Shown one piece after another: positions 20,599 to 30,401 of a DNA stretch of 64,000 nt; within the stretch, counting starts at the first letter, position 1, and every line of letters begins with the position of its first letter. The notes under the pieces are model-generated. The model was given only the letters and a program-made list of their open reading frames with translations, was not told the DNA's origin and searched no databases. This stretch comes from Candidatus Pelagibacter sp. (lineage in GTDB: Bacteria > Pseudomonadota > Alphaproteobacteria > Pelagibacterales > Pelagibacteraceae), in contig NZIO01000010.1 in the NCBI GenBank assembly GCA_002689925.1, positions 1 to 64,000 on the forward strand, in the 5' to 3' direction. Made by a program: the position numbers and the translations under genes.

Positions 20599-22992
20599 CT
20601 AATTTGTTAGAGTGCCGATTGAAGATTTTTCACTTTTAGAAGTTTTGTTAACAGTTTCTACATCTGCCCAATCAATAGGTTTTAATTCTTTTGTTAAAGC
20701 ATAACGAAGAACGCTATCAACGTTTGATACAGTTTTAATTTGGATATCTTCTGATACTTTTTTTGGCACTTCTACTAAATCTTTTTTATTTTCTTCAGGT
20801 ATCAACACATGTTTTATACCAGCTCTATGAGCTGCTAATAGTTTTTCTTTTAAACCACCAATAGGCAAAACATTACCAGTAAGAGTAACTTCGCCTGTCA
20901 TAGCTATATCTTTTTTAACTGGAATCCCAGTTATTGCAGATACAATTGATGTAACCATAGCTATTCCAGCTGAAGGTCCATCTTTAGGAGTAGCTCCTTC
21001 TGGCACATGAATATGAAAATCCTTTTTTTCAAAAATTGGTGGAATTATCCCATAATCTAAACTTCTAGATCTGACATAAGATTTTGCTGCTTTTACAGAC
21101 TCTTGCATAACTTCACCTAACTTACCTGTAATCTGCATTTTTCCTTTACCAGGCATATGAACAGACTCAATTTTTAATATTTCCCCTCCATACTCTGTCC
21201 AAGCCAAACCAGTCACAACTCCTACTTGGTCTTTTTCTTCTAACATTCCAAATTTAAATTTTTTAACACCAAGATATTCCGATAAGCTTTCAGGATTTAT
21301 TTTAACTTTTTTTGACTCATCAGTAACAATTTTTTTAATTGTTTTTCTAGCTATTTTAGAAATTTCTCTTTCTAAATTTCTTACACCAGCTTCTTTTGTA
21401 TAGCTTCTAATAATTTCTTTAATAGTTTCTATACCTAAGTCCCATTCACCTTCTTTAATTCCGTTATTTTTTACTTGTTTAGGTAACAAGTAATTATTAG
21501 CAATATTAATTTTTTCATCCTCTGTGTAACCAGGAATTCTGATAACTTCTAATCTGTCTAATAATGGTGGTAAAATATTTAGTGAGTTAGCTGTTGTAAC
21601 AAACATTACGTCTGATAAATCATAATCTACTTCTAGATAATGATCATTGAATTTTGTATTTTGTTCAGGATCAAGTGCTTCTAACAATGCAGAAGAAGGA
21701 TCTCCTCTGTAATCTGAACCAACTTTATCAATTTCATCTAAAAGAAATAAAGGATTTTTTGTGCCAGCTTTTTTCATCATTTGAATAATTTTACCTGGCA
21801 AGGAACCAATATAAGTTCTTCTATGACCTCTTATTTCAGCTTCATCTCTAACCCCTCCTAAAGACATTCTAATAAATTCTCTACCTGTAGCTTTAGCCAT
21901 TGACTGACCTAAAGAAGTCTTTCCTACACCTGGAGGACCAACTAAACAAAGTATGGGACCTTTAATTTTTTGTATCCTTTTTTGAACAGCTAAATATTCT
22001 ATAATTCTATCTTTAACCTTATCTAAACCAAAATGATCCTCATCAAGAATTTTTTTAGCTAAAGAAAGATCATCTATAACTTTATTTTTTTTGTACCACG
22101 GTATATCAACCATCCAATCTAAATAATTCCTTACTACAGTTGCTTCAGCTGACATAGGACTCATCGATTTAAGCTTTTTTAATTCAGAGAAACATTTTTT
22201 AGTTATCTCTTTAGGCATTTTAGCTTTAAGAATTGATTTTTGAAGTTGACCCACTTCATCTTTTCCATCTTCAATCTCACCTAATTCTTTTTGAATAGCT
22301 TTTAATTGTTCATTTAAATAATATTCTTTTTGTGTTTTTTCCATTTGATTTTTGACTCTTCCTCTAATTCTTTTTTCCATAGAAATAACCCCAATTTCGT
22401 TATCAACAATTTTATCTAACTTATCTAACTTTAATTTAACATCTAATAATTCAAACAAATCTTGTTTTTCTGAAATTGATATTGATAGATGAGAAATAAT
22501 ATTATCTGAAATTTTATTAGGATCTTTTAAAGCTTTTAAAGTAGAAATTGATTCACTGGATATCTTTCTATTTAAATTAGATAATTTTTCAAATTTTTTC
22601 ATTACATTTAATGCAAGAGGCATTACATCTTCACTTGATATAATAGGTTCTTTTAAATATTCAAATTTACATGAATAAAAATCTTGATTATCAGAAAACT
22701 CACTAATCTTAACTTTTTTCTTTCCCTCTACCAAAACTTTAACCGTTCCATCTGGAAGTTTTAATAATTGAAGAACATCACTTTCACATCCGTGTAAATA
22801 AATATCATTAAAATTTGGATCGTCTATTTCTGAATTTCTTTGTGTAACAAGAACAATTTTCTTATCTTTTTTCATTACTTCATTTAGTGCTTTAATAGAT
22901 TTATCTCTTCCAACGAAAAGTGGAATTACCATGTTTGGAAAGACTACTATGTCTCTTAAAGGTAATAATGGAGTATCTAAAGATTTCGTCAT
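20599..22992 (-). CDS. lon: ATP-dependent protease Lon
   Basis: Cytosolic AAA+ serine protease that degrades damaged and regulatory proteins. It has 797 residues: an N-terminal LON substrate-binding domain (1-190) with LPLRDIVVFPNMVIPLFVG, the AAA+ module with Walker A GPPGVGKTS near 352 and LFLLDEIDKVG, then the protease domain with Ser674 (DGPSAGI) and Lys717 (GGLKEKLL) as the catalytic dyad. It is the last gene of the tig-clpP-clpX-lon block. The C-terminal tail after the protease domain is short and polar. Confidence 0.97.
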   Translation of the reverse strand: MTKSLDTPLLPLRDIVVFPNMVIPLFVGRDKSIKALNEVMKKDKKIVLVTQRNSEIDDPNFNDIYLHGCESDVLQLLKLPDGTVKVLVEGKKKVKISEFSDNQDFYSCKFEYLKEPIISSEDVMPLALNVMKKFEKLSNLNRKISSESISTLKALKDPNKISDNIISHLSISISEKQDLFELLDVKLKLDKLDKIVDNEIGVISMEKRIRGRVKNQMEKTQKEYYLNEQLKAIQKELGEIEDGKDEVGQLQKSILKAKMPKEITKKCFSELKKLKSMSPMSAEATVVRNYLDWMVDIPWYKKNKVIDDLSLAKKILDEDHFGLDKVKDRIIEYLAVQKRIQKIKGPILCLVGPPGVGKTSLGQSMAKATGREFIRMSLGGVRDEAEIRGHRRTYIGSLPGKIIQMMKKAGTKNPLFLLDEIDKVGSDYRGDPSSALLEALDPEQNTKFNDHYLEVDYDLSDVMFVTTANSLNILPPLLDRLEVIRIPGYTEDEKINIANNYLLPKQVKNNGIKEGEWDLGIETIKEIIRSYTKEAGVRNLEREISKIARKTIKKIVTDESKKVKINPESLSEYLGVKKFKFGMLEEKDQVGVVTGLAWTEYGGEILKIESVHMPGKGKMQITGKLGEVMQESVKAAKSYVRSRSLDYGIIPPIFEKKDFHIHVPEGATPKDGPSAGIAMVTSIVSAITGIPVKKDIAMTGEVTLTGNVLPIGGLKEKLLAAHRAGIKHVLIPEENKKDLVEVPKKVSEDIQIKTVSNVDSVLRYALTKELKPIDWADVETVNKTSKSEKSSIGTLTN

Positions 22993-23034
22993 TACCTAAA
23001 TATGGTTATAATTAAAAATATTACAACTTATTTT

Positions 23035-24303
23035 TTATGCGGCTGTGGTTTTTTCTGAGTCTTTCTTCTTTTTAGAGTGAATTATCAACGGTTCTGATTG
23101 GCCTGTGACAACTGATTCATCGACTATTACTTGCTCAGCATGCTCCATGGTTGGTAAATCAAACATGGTTTTTAACAATATTGATTCTATAATAGATCTT
23201 AATCCTCTTGCTCCTGTTTTTTTAGTTATCGCTTTTTTAGCAATTTCTACCAAAGCATTATCTTTAAATTCTAAATCTACACCTTCTAGCTCAAATAATC
23301 TTTTATATTGTCTGGTTAATGAATTTTTTGGTTCTTTTAATATCTTAACTAAAGATGATTTATCAAGATCTTTTAATGTTGCTATAATTGGCATTCTACC
23401 AATAAACTCTGGTATTAAACCATATTTTAATAAATCTTCAGGCTCAAGATCGTTTATCAAATCTTTTGATTTTTTATCATCGTGTAATTTAACTTTTGCT
23501 CCAAAACCAATAGTTGTTCCTTTGTCTCTCTTTGAAATAATTTTATCAAGTCCAGCAAAAGCTCCTCCACAAATAAACAAAATATTTGTCGTGTCGACTT
23601 GAAGAAATTCTTGTTGAGGATGTTTTCTACCACCTTGCGGAGGGACACTTGCTATGGTTCCTTCCATAATTTTTAGTAATGCTTGTTGAACTCCTTCACC
23701 AGAAACATCTCTTGTTATTGATGGGTTTTCTGATTTTCTGCTAATTTTATCTACTTCATCAATGTAAACAATTCCCTTTTGTGCTTTTTCAACGTTATAG
23801 TCTGCTGCTTGTAAAAGTTTTAATATTATATTCTCAACATCTTCACCAACATATCCTGCTTCGGTTAAAGTGGTAGCATCAGCCATTGTAAAAGGAACAT
23901 CTAAAATTCTTGCTAAAGTTTGAGCTAATAAAGTTTTTCCACAACCAGTTGGGCCTACTAATAAAATATTAGATTTTGATAATTCAACATCATTATTACT
24001 TTCTTTACTACTATGACTTAACCTTTTGTAATGATTATGTACTGCTACTGATAAAACTTTTTTTGCATGTTTTTGATCAATAACATAGTCATCTAAAACA
24101 CTAAAAATTTCTTTCGGAGTTGGAACTCCTTCTTGATGTTTAATTAAGGTATCTTTATTTTCTTCTTTGATAATATCCATACAAAGTTCAACACACTCAT
24201 CACAAATAAAAACCGTAGGTCCAGCTATAAGTTTTCTTACTTCGTGTTGACTTTTTCCACAAAACGAACAGTACAAAATATTTTTATTATTTTTGTTTGT
24301 CAT
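23035..24303 (-). CDS. clpX: ATP-dependent Clp protease ATP-binding subunit ClpX
   Basis: Unfoldase that feeds substrates to ClpP. It has 422 residues. The N-terminal zinc-binding domain shows CSFCGK and CDECVELC (about 12-40), the AAA+ module has Walker A GPTGCGKT near 117, the pore loop GYVGEDV near 150, Walker [12 protein letters not shown] near 178, and the sensor 2 arginine in GARGLRSII near 366. It lies between clpP and lon in the order usual for proteobacteria. Confidence 0.97.
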   Translation of the reverse strand: MTNKNNKNILYCSFCGKSQHEVRKLIAGPTVFICDECVELCMDIIKEENKDTLIKHQEGVPTPKEIFSVLDDYVIDQKHAKKVLSVAVHNHYKRLSHSSKESNNDVELSKSNILLVGPTGCGKTLLAQTLARILDVPFTMADATTLTEAGYVGEDVENIILKLLQAADYNVEKAQKGIVYIDEVDKISRKSENPSITRDVSGEGVQQALLKIMEGTIASVPPQGGRKHPQQEFLQVDTTNILFICGGAFAGLDKIISKRDKGTTIGFGAKVKLHDDKKSKDLINDLEPEDLLKYGLIPEFIGRMPIIATLKDLDKSSLVKILKEPKNSLTRQYKRLFELEGVDLEFKDNALVEIAKKAITKKTGARGLRSIIESILLKTMFDLPTMEHAEQVIVDESVVTGQSEPLIIHSKKKKDSEKTTAA

Positions 24304-24392
24304 AAAATTTTAAAACGAATCACTTATCTAACAATATCTAAGAAATGTTTCTAATCAAGTGTAAGTTGTTTATTGAAACTATATATTGTGTC

Positions 24393-25004
24393 CTAAGTTC
24401 TTTTTTCCACAACCTTATCAATTAATCCAAAATCTTTTGCTTCATCAGGATTCATAAATCTATCTCTTTCAAGAGCATTCTTAATTTCACTTACTGAACG
24501 GCCAGTATGTTTAGAATAAATTTCATTCAACCTTTTTTTTAATGAAAGAATTTCATTAGCATGAATTTCTATATCTGTAGCTTGACCTTGAAAGCCTGCT
24601 GAAGGTTGATGAACCATAATTCTAGAATTAGGTAATGAAAATCTTTTTCCTTTCTGTCCAGCTGAAAGTAAAAAGGAACCCATTGAAGAAGCTTGACCAA
24701 TGCAAAGAGTAGATACTTCAGGTTTTATGTATTGCATTGTATCATATATACCTAGTCCAGCTGTAACTAAGCCTCCAGGAGAATTAATATAAAAAGAAAT
24801 GTCTTTTTTTGGATTTTCAGATTCTAAAAAAAGTAATTGGGCTGTAACTAGTGTTGATACAGTGTCATTTATTGGTCCAACAAGAAAAATAATTCTTTCT
24901 TTAAGTAGTCTAGAAAAAATATCATAAGCTCTTTCACCTCTGCTAGATTGCTCTACTACCATAGGTATTAGGTTGTTCATATTTTCATCTATTTTATCAA
25001 ACAT
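24393..25004 (-). CDS. clpP: ATP-dependent Clp protease proteolytic subunit
   Basis: Tetradecameric serine protease core that works with ClpX encoded next door. It has 203 residues. The nucleophile Ser107 lies in [11 protein letters not shown] and the catalytic His132 in [15 protein letters not shown]; the oxyanion strand [10 protein letters not shown] precedes them. Length and motifs are standard. It is 27 bases downstream of tig and about 90 bases upstream of clpX. Confidence 0.97.
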   Translation of the reverse strand: MFDKIDENMNNLIPMVVEQSSRGERAYDIFSRLLKERIIFLVGPINDTVSTLVTAQLLFLESENPKKDISFYINSPGGLVTAGLGIYDTMQYIKPEVSTLCIGQASSMGSFLLSAGQKGKRFSLPNSRIMVHQPSAGFQGQATDIEIHANEILSLKKRLNEIYSKHTGRSVSEIKNALERDRFMNPDEAKDFGLIDKVVEKRT

Positions 25005-25031
25005 TGTGATTCGTACTTATACAACTAAAAG

Positions 25032-26453
25032 TTACTTTTTTCTATTTTTTTTTATTTTTTTAGCAGATTTGGCTGGGTTTTTTGAAGTAATTTTTTTTGA
25101 TTTTATTTTTTTCGTAACAGTTTTTTGCTCAACTTTGTTTTTTGTTCCAACTTTTTCATTAATCTTATTTTGTTCTATAATAATTTTTTCTGCATCTTTA
25201 GTTGAAATTTTTCTTTTTGTTATTTTACATTTGCTTTTAATAAAATCTAATATTTTATTTTCATAAATATTACCTCTTAAACCTTCTGCCGCTGATGGGT
25301 TTTTTTTGTAATATTCTAATAATTGGTTTGATTGTTCTGGCATAGATTTAGCTTGATTATTTATTTCTTTATAAATTTCATCATCAGTAACTTTTAAATT
25401 ATTTTTTTCACCAATTTCATTTAATATCAAACCTATTTTAACTCTTTTGGTTGCTGAATCTTTAATATCATTTTTATTTTTTTCTAAATCTTCTTTTTTT
25501 TGATCTTTAGTAATAAAAGAAATTTCTCTTTCAATAAGTGTATTAGGTATTTCAACATTTTTAAATTTTTCTAATTGATCTAAAATTTCTTTTTTAGTTA
25601 TTAGATCCATATTACTTTTAAATTGAGCTTTAATTTGATTTGTAATTAATAATCTTAAATCTTTTAAATCTTTAGCTCCAAGTTGTTGGGCAAATTTATC
25701 ATCCATGTTAACCTTGGTAGGTTTTTTAACATTAATTATTTTGCATTTAAAAATAGATTTTTTACCTACTAATTCTTTTTTTGGATAATTAGGAGGCATA
25801 ACAACATCAATATTTTTTTCTTGGCCTTTTTTTATTCCAATCAATTGTTTATCAAAACCTTTAATAAATAAATCTTTACCTAAAATAAGTTGTGTATTTT
25901 TCCCTTCGTTACCCTCAAAGCTTTTATTGTCAATAGTAGCAGTGTAATCAAAAACAACTAAGTCACCATTTTCTGATAAATCATTTTCATTTTTATCTGC
26001 AAAATTATTCTGGTTTTTTGCTATTTCTTCTAATCTTTTTTCTGTTTCTTTTTCAGATACATTAATTTCATAATCTGTAACTTTAAAATTTTCTAAAGGA
26101 GTGATTGATATACTTGGTAACTCTTCTACTTGTAAATTATATATTAAATCTTTACCTTCACCGTATGTCTTTAATTCAATTTTAGGTTGGGTAGCAACTT
26201 TCAATTTATTTTCTTTAATGGCTTTTTCAGAAGATTCATTTAAAATTTTATCTAGAATTTCAGCAAATACGTTTTTTCCAAATTGTGTTTTTAATACTGA
26301 TAAAGGAACTTTGCCGGGTCTAAAACCTTTAAGATTTACAGTTTTACTTAATTCTTCAAATCTTTTGTTCATTTTTTCTTCAATAGAATTTTTATCTACA
26401 GTAATACTTAGATTTGTTTGCAGTCCTTTTTTGGATTCAATTTTTATTTTCAT
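25032..26453 (-). CDS. tig: Trigger factor
   Basis: Ribosome-associated chaperone with peptidyl-prolyl isomerase activity. It has 473 residues: a ribosome-binding domain with the GFRPGKVP signature near residue 45, an FKBP-like domain from about 150 to 245, a helical C-terminal domain, and a lysine-rich tail of about 40 residues. The open frame extends 16 codons upstream to 26501, but that stretch is tRNA-Leu sequence, so I place the start at the ATG at 26453. Only 6 bases separate it from the encoded CCA of the tRNA, leaving no room for a separate leader. Confidence 0.95.
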   Translation of the reverse strand: MKIKIESKKGLQTNLSITVDKNSIEEKMNKRFEELSKTVNLKGFRPGKVPLSVLKTQFGKNVFAEILDKILNESSEKAIKENKLKVATQPKIELKTYGEGKDLIYNLQVEELPSISITPLENFKVTDYEINVSEKETEKRLEEIAKNQNNFADKNENDLSENGDLVVFDYTATIDNKSFEGNEGKNTQLILGKDLFIKGFDKQLIGIKKGQEKNIDVVMPPNYPKKELVGKKSIFKCKIINVKKPTKVNMDDKFAQQLGAKDLKDLRLLITNQIKAQFKSNMDLITKKEILDQLEKFKNVEIPNTLIEREISFITKDQKKEDLEKNKNDIKDSATKRVKIGLILNEIGEKNNLKVTDDEIYKEINNQAKSMPEQSNQLLEYYKKNPSAAEGLRGNIYENKILDFIKSKCKITKRKISTKDAEKIIIEQNKINEKVGTKNKVEQKTVTKKIKSKKITSKNPAKSAKKIKKNRKK

Positions 26454-26459
26454 CTTTTT

Positions 26460-26544
26460 TGGTGGGCAAGAAGAGACTCGAACTCTTAAGCCTTGCGGCA
26501 CTAGTTCCTAAGACTAGCGCGTATACCAATTCCGCCACTTGCCC
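26460..26544 (-). tRNA. tRNA-Leu (UAG)
   Basis: Class II tRNA of 85 bases on the minus strand. The acceptor stem is GGGCAAG paired with CTTGCCC, the anticodon stem is CTAGT/ACTAG around loop CTTAGGA (anticodon TAG), there is a long variable arm and the T arm is AGTTCGAGTCT. Discriminator A and an encoded CCA are present. Its 3' end lies 6 bases before the tig ATG, so both are probably on one transcript. Confidence 0.94.
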
Positions 26545-26586
26545 GCAAAAGTTTATTATCAAATTACAAGCTAATGTCCAATGCAA

Positions 26587-27468
26587 TTAATAAATTTTAC
26601 TCCCTTTTTTTACAATAAATATTCCAATAATAACAGCAATCAAAGAAATAATAACTTTTGTTGTGATTAATTCGTCTAAAATTAAAAATCCTAAAATTAC
26701 ACCAAACAAAGGTATTAAATAAGAGACTTGAGATTGAAATATTAACCCATTATTTTTTAAAATTCTAAACCTAAGAAGCCAAGCTATTCCTGTGGAAACG
26801 ACACCAAGATAAATTACTGATATTGTAGATTCACTGCTAGGATTCAAGGTCCAAGGTTTTTCAATATAACACATTAATGGAATTAAAATTATTACAGCCC
26901 AAATCAAAATTGAAGCTGTAACATTTTCATTTTTTTTATGGCTAATTTTAAGTGTAAAAACTCCTCCTATTACATAACATGTTGAACCTAGTAAAATTAA
27001 TAATGCAGAAATAAAATTACTATCATTTATTAACAAATTATCTGAAAATAAAAAAACTATACCAGCAAAACCAATTAAAATTCCAAATGTTTTTACTAAG
27101 TTAAACTTTTCATTTTTGGTAAAAAAATGACCTAATACAGTTGAGCTTAAAGGTGTTGTAGACATTAAAATTGCTGCTAAGTTACTTTGAACAGATTTAA
27201 CACCATAAGCTATTAAAAAAAATGGGGCTACCAAGTTAACAAATCCTATTAAAGCAAACCAATGCCAATCTTTTGAAAAAGCTTCTATCTTAATTTTCTT
27301 AAATAAACATAATAATATAACTGGCAAAGAACCAAAAAAAACTCTTAAAAAAGCAATAGTAACAGGACCATAAGAATAAGTAGCAATTTTGATATTAAAA
27401 AAAGCTGATGCCCATATAAATGATAACAAAAAAAGTAAAATATAATCTATTGTTTTTGGTTCTCTCAT
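26587..27468 (-). CDS. EamA/DMT-family transporter
   Basis: Inner-membrane drug/metabolite transporter with 10 predicted helices in two EamA repeats (about residues 8-140 and 152-288) of a 293-residue protein. Family-typical stretches are LLSFIWASAFFNIKIA at the N-terminus and GVVSTGIAWLLRFRIL in the second repeat. The substrate is unknown; relatives export amino acids, metabolites or drugs. The start overlaps the end of the YbaK-like gene as ATGA, so the two are co-translated. Confidence 0.88.
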   Translation of the reverse strand: MREPKTIDYILLFLLSFIWASAFFNIKIATYSYGPVTIAFLRVFFGSLPVILLCLFKKIKIEAFSKDWHWFALIGFVNLVAPFFLIAYGVKSVQSNLAAILMSTTPLSSTVLGHFFTKNEKFNLVKTFGILIGFAGIVFLFSDNLLINDSNFISALLILLGSTCYVIGGVFTLKISHKKNENVTASILIWAVIILIPLMCYIEKPWTLNPSSESTISVIYLGVVSTGIAWLLRFRILKNNGLIFQSQVSYLIPLFGVILGFLILDELITTKVIISLIAVIIGIFIVKKGSKIY

Positions 27469-27947
27469 TCAGATACATCTTTCTCTAATCCATTTGTAAT
27501 ATTAACTAATTTTTTATAAGTAATTTCAAAAATAGAATTAGGATGCCCAGCAGCTGCAAAAATTAGTGGGAATCTATTAAGTGATTTATCAATTATCACT
27601 TCTAGTTTTGTTATATGAGCAACAGGAGAAACTCCTCCAATAGAAAAACCTGTTTTATCTTTAACATCTTTAGCATTAGCCATTGATATATCTTTTTTAT
27701 TCAAAGTTTTTTTTAATTTATTTAAAGAGCATCTTTTGTCTCCTGATACCAAACAAATAATAAAATCATCTTCGGTCTTAAGTAATAAACTTTTTACTAT
27801 TGCGCCTTCGTGACATTTTAAAGAATCTGCAGCTTCTTTAGCTGTCTTAGCTGTGTTGTTTAAAAATTTAACTTTAAGACTATTGTCTTTTAAAGCTAAA
27901 AATTTTATTACTCGTTGCACTGGCTCATTTTTAATTAAATCTTCCAT
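27465..27947 (-). CDS. YbaK/EbsC-type aminoacyl-tRNA deacylase
   Basis: Free-standing editing domain related to YbaK and the insertion domain of prolyl-tRNA synthetase; such proteins hydrolyse mis-charged tRNA (for example Cys- or Ala-tRNAPro). It has 160 residues with the conserved Lys in AIVKSLLLK near residue 52, GGVSPVAH near 104 and AAGHPNSIFEIT near 131. Exact specificity cannot be read from sequence. It is in an operon with the DMT transporter. Confidence 0.85.
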   Translation of the reverse strand: MEDLIKNEPVQRVIKFLALKDNSLKVKFLNNTAKTAKEAADSLKCHEGAIVKSLLLKTEDDFIICLVSGDKRCSLNKLKKTLNKKDISMANAKDVKDKTGFSIGGVSPVAHITKLEVIIDKSLNRFPLIFAAAGHPNSIFEITYKKLVNITNGLEKDVSE

Positions 27948-27972
27948 ATTAATTTTAAGGGATTTTAACTTT

Positions 27973-28818
27973 CTACAATTTTTTTACTAAAAAAACAAAT
28001 ATTAGAGATGTAATAAACATAACCAACGCATAAGCCGCTGTAGGTATTATATAGATTATTTTATCAAATAGTTGTGATGATACAAAAACTGCAAGTGTAC
28101 CATTTTGAAGACCACATTCTAATGAAATACATTTTCTTTGAGCCATACCAGTAGCAAAAAGTTTTCCTGCAAAAAATCCTATTATCATCATCGCTATATT
28201 AAGCATTAAGGTAATAAAACCTGCTTGTGTTATATAACTAATTACATTGTCCCATTCTTCTATCCAAATTGCAGCAAATACAATAACAAATAAAATAATT
28301 GATAATCTCTGAATATTTAAAGTTTGAGTATTTATAAAATTTGTCGCAAATTTTCTTATCAACATTCCAATAACTATAGGTAATGTAACTACCAAAAACA
28401 TTTTTATAGAAATTCCAAATGTAGATATCTTTTGTGATTTTAAAGAAATTTCTAATAGATCAGCTGTATTTAGAATAATAAATGGAACTGAAATAATGCT
28501 AATCAAACTTATAATTGCTGTAAGAGATACAGATAAAGCAACATCTCCATTTGCAAATTTAGTATATATGTTTGATGTTACTCCTCCTGGTGCAGCTGCA
28601 ATTATCATTACTCCAAGAGCTAATTCTGCAGATACATTCAATGTTTTTATAAGAATAAAAGCTACAATAGGAAGTAAAATTAATTGACAAATTAAACCAA
28701 TAATAAAATCTTGAGGCCTATTAACAACTCTTTTAAAATCATTGGTTGTTAATCCCATACCAAGAGCAAGCATTATCAATGCTAAGCAAATTGGTGCAAT
28801 TTTAGTGACTATTTCCAT
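27973..28818 (-). CDS. Bile acid:sodium symporter (BASS/SBF) family transporter
   Basis: Membrane carrier of 281 residues with about nine or ten helices. Typical features are LALGMGLTTNDFKRV near residue 20, the AAAPGGVTSNIYTKFANGD region near 75 (core sodium-binding segment of the family) and LECGLQNGTLAVFV near 233, the second crossover motif. Bacterial members take up organic anions such as pantoate, keto acids or taurocholate; the substrate here is unknown. It is 25 bases downstream of the YbaK-like gene and divergent from glnA. Confidence 0.88.
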   Translation of the reverse strand: MEIVTKIAPICLALIMLALGMGLTTNDFKRVVNRPQDFIIGLICQLILLPIVAFILIKTLNVSAELALGVMIIAAAPGGVTSNIYTKFANGDVALSVSLTAIISLISIISVPFIILNTADLLEISLKSQKISTFGISIKMFLVVTLPIVIGMLIRKFATNFINTQTLNIQRLSIILFVIVFAAIWIEEWDNVISYITQAGFITLMLNIAMMIIGFFAGKLFATGMAQRKCISLECGLQNGTLAVFVSSQLFDKIIYIIPTAAYALVMFITSLIFVFLVKKL

Positions 28819-28884
28819 TTAAACCTATCTTTAAAAACTAAAACTAAATCATTTTTTTTAAACTCTTTCTATTCAATTTTTGAT

Positions 28885-28904
28885 TGCATTATCTCCTTAA
28901 TGCA
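28885..28904. promoter_or_regulatory. Inverted repeat upstream of glnA, possible operator
   Basis: TGCATTA (28885-28891) and TAATGCA (28898-28904) form 7-base arms around a 6-base spacer, about 90 bases before the glnA start and in the shared upstream region with the BASS-family gene. The TGCA ends recall NtrC-type sites (TGCA...TGCA), but the spacing is 3 bases longer than the NtrC consensus, so the regulator is not identified. Confidence 0.35.
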
Positions 28905-28971
28905 TACCTGTTATCTAATTTAAGCAGTGTTGTTTTTCTTACATTTTTATAAAAATTAGATTATGTTGAAA

Positions 28972-28977
28972 TATAAT
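28972..28977 (+). promoter_or_regulatory. Candidate -10 element of glnA
   Basis: A perfect TATAAT lies 17 bases before the glnA ATG, which would give a leader of only about 11 bases. No good -35 hexamer is found 16-18 bases upstream, consistent either with an activator-dependent promoter or with chance in A+T-rich DNA. Confidence 0.3.
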
Positions 28978-28994
28978 ACTTTTAAATAATTTAT

Positions 28995-30401
28995 ATGAGC
29001 TCAAATAAAATACTAAAATTAATTAAAGAAAAAGAAATTGAATATGTGGATCTTAGATTTACTGATCCAAGAGGTAAACTACAACATTTAACAATGGATA
29101 AAACAATTGTTGATGAGGAAACGCTTGAAAAAGGTGTTTTCTTTGATGGCTCTTCTATAGCTGGATGGAAAGCGATTAATGAGTCAGACATGATTTTAAA
29201 ACCAGACCTTAATAGACAAATAATAGATCCATTTACATCTCATAATACACTTAATTTATTTTGTGATATTTTTGATGCTGTAAAAAAAGATCCTTATGAA
29301 AGAGACCCCAGAAGCACAGCTAAAAAAGCTGAAGCATATCTAAAGAAAACAGGATTTGGAGATAAAGCATTTTTTGGACCAGAGCCTGAATTTTTTGTTT
29401 TCGATGATGTAAAATTTAAAAATGAAATGAATGAAACAGGTTTCAAAATTGATAGCTCTGAGGGACCTTACAATACTGGAAAAGATTATGAGAATGGAAA
29501 TATGGGCCATAGACCAGGTGTAAAAGGAGGTTATTTTCCTGTACCTCCTGTTGATAGCGCGCAAGACATGCGAGGTGAATATTTAAAAGCTCTGAAAGAT
29601 ATGGGTGTTAAAGTAGAAAAACATCATCACGAAGTTGCGCCTAGTCAACATGAGCTTGGTATGTATTTTGGAACATTAACAGACCAAGCAGATAATGTTC
29701 AGTTATATAAATACGCTGTACAAATGGTTACTCATTCTTTTGGAAAAACTGCAACATTTATGCCTAAGCCTGTGAAAGGAGATAATGGATCTGGAATGCA
29801 TGTACATCAATCTATTTGGAAAGGTGATAAAGCTGTTTTTTCTGGAGATAAATATGCAGGACTTTCTGATACAGCTCTTCATTATATTGGGGGTATATTA
29901 AAACATGCAAAAGCAATAAATGCTTTTTCAAATTCAACAACAAATAGTTACAAAAGACTAATTCCTGGATTTGAAGCACCTGTATTACTAGTCTACTCTG
30001 CAAGAAATAGATCTGCCTCTTGTAGAATTCCGATTACGTTAAGTAAAAAAAGTGCAAGATGTGAAATTAGATTTCCTGATGCTGCAGGAAACCCTTATTT
30101 AACTTTTGCATCAATGTTAATGGCAGGAATTGATGGAATTAAAAACAAAATTAACCCAGGTAAGGCAGCTGATGGTGATTTATATGCAATGTCAGAAGAA
30201 GAAATAAAAAATATTCCCACAGTTTGTGGTTCTCTTAGGGAAGCTATGGAAAGTTTAGATGTAGATAGAAAATTTTTAACCCAAGGTGGAGTTTTTACTG
30301 ACGACCAAATTGATGCTTATATTGCTTTAAAGTTTGAAGAAATTTACAAACTTGAACACACTCCTCATCCAATTGAATTTGAGATGTACTACAGTCAGTA
30401 A
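28995..30401 (+). CDS. glnA: Glutamine synthetase, type I
   Basis: Makes glutamine from glutamate, ammonia and ATP; the main nitrogen-assimilation enzyme. It has 468 residues, the usual GSI length. Seen are FDGSSIAGW near residue 50 (Asp-latch region), FFGPEPEFFVFD near 121, the metal/glutamate site KPVKGDNGSGMHVHQSIW near 255, NPYLTFASMLMAGIDG near 370 and the Tyr in GDLYAMSEEE near 390 that aligns with the adenylylation site of enterobacterial GlnA. Its stop is immediately followed by the stop of the convergent small suf-linked gene. Confidence 0.97.
   Translation: MSSNKILKLIKEKEIEYVDLRFTDPRGKLQHLTMDKTIVDEETLEKGVFFDGSSIAGWKAINESDMILKPDLNRQIIDPFTSHNTLNLFCDIFDAVKKDPYERDPRSTAKKAEAYLKKTGFGDKAFFGPEPEFFVFDDVKFKNEMNETGFKIDSSEGPYNTGKDYENGNMGHRPGVKGGYFPVPPVDSAQDMRGEYLKALKDMGVKVEKHHHEVAPSQHELGMYFGTLTDQADNVQLYKYAVQMVTHSFGKTATFMPKPVKGDNGSGMHVHQSIWKGDKAVFSGDKYAGLSDTALHYIGGILKHAKAINAFSNSTTNSYKRLIPGFEAPVLLVYSARNRSASCRIPITLSKKSARCEIRFPDAAGNPYLTFASMLMAGIDGIKNKINPGKAADGDLYAMSEEEIKNIPTVCGSLREAMESLDVDRKFLTQGGVFTDDQIDAYIALKFEEIYKLEHTPHPIEFEMYYSQ

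Noticed and set aside
24973-25266. Hydrophobic plus-strand frame of 97 residues opposite clpP and tig
   Set aside because: It is the complement of the lysine-rich tail of trigger factor (AAA/AAG read as TTT/CTT), which mimics a membrane protein.
26454-26501. N-terminal extension of trigger factor
   Set aside because: These codons are tRNA-Leu sequence read as protein; the family N-terminus begins at the ATG at 26453.
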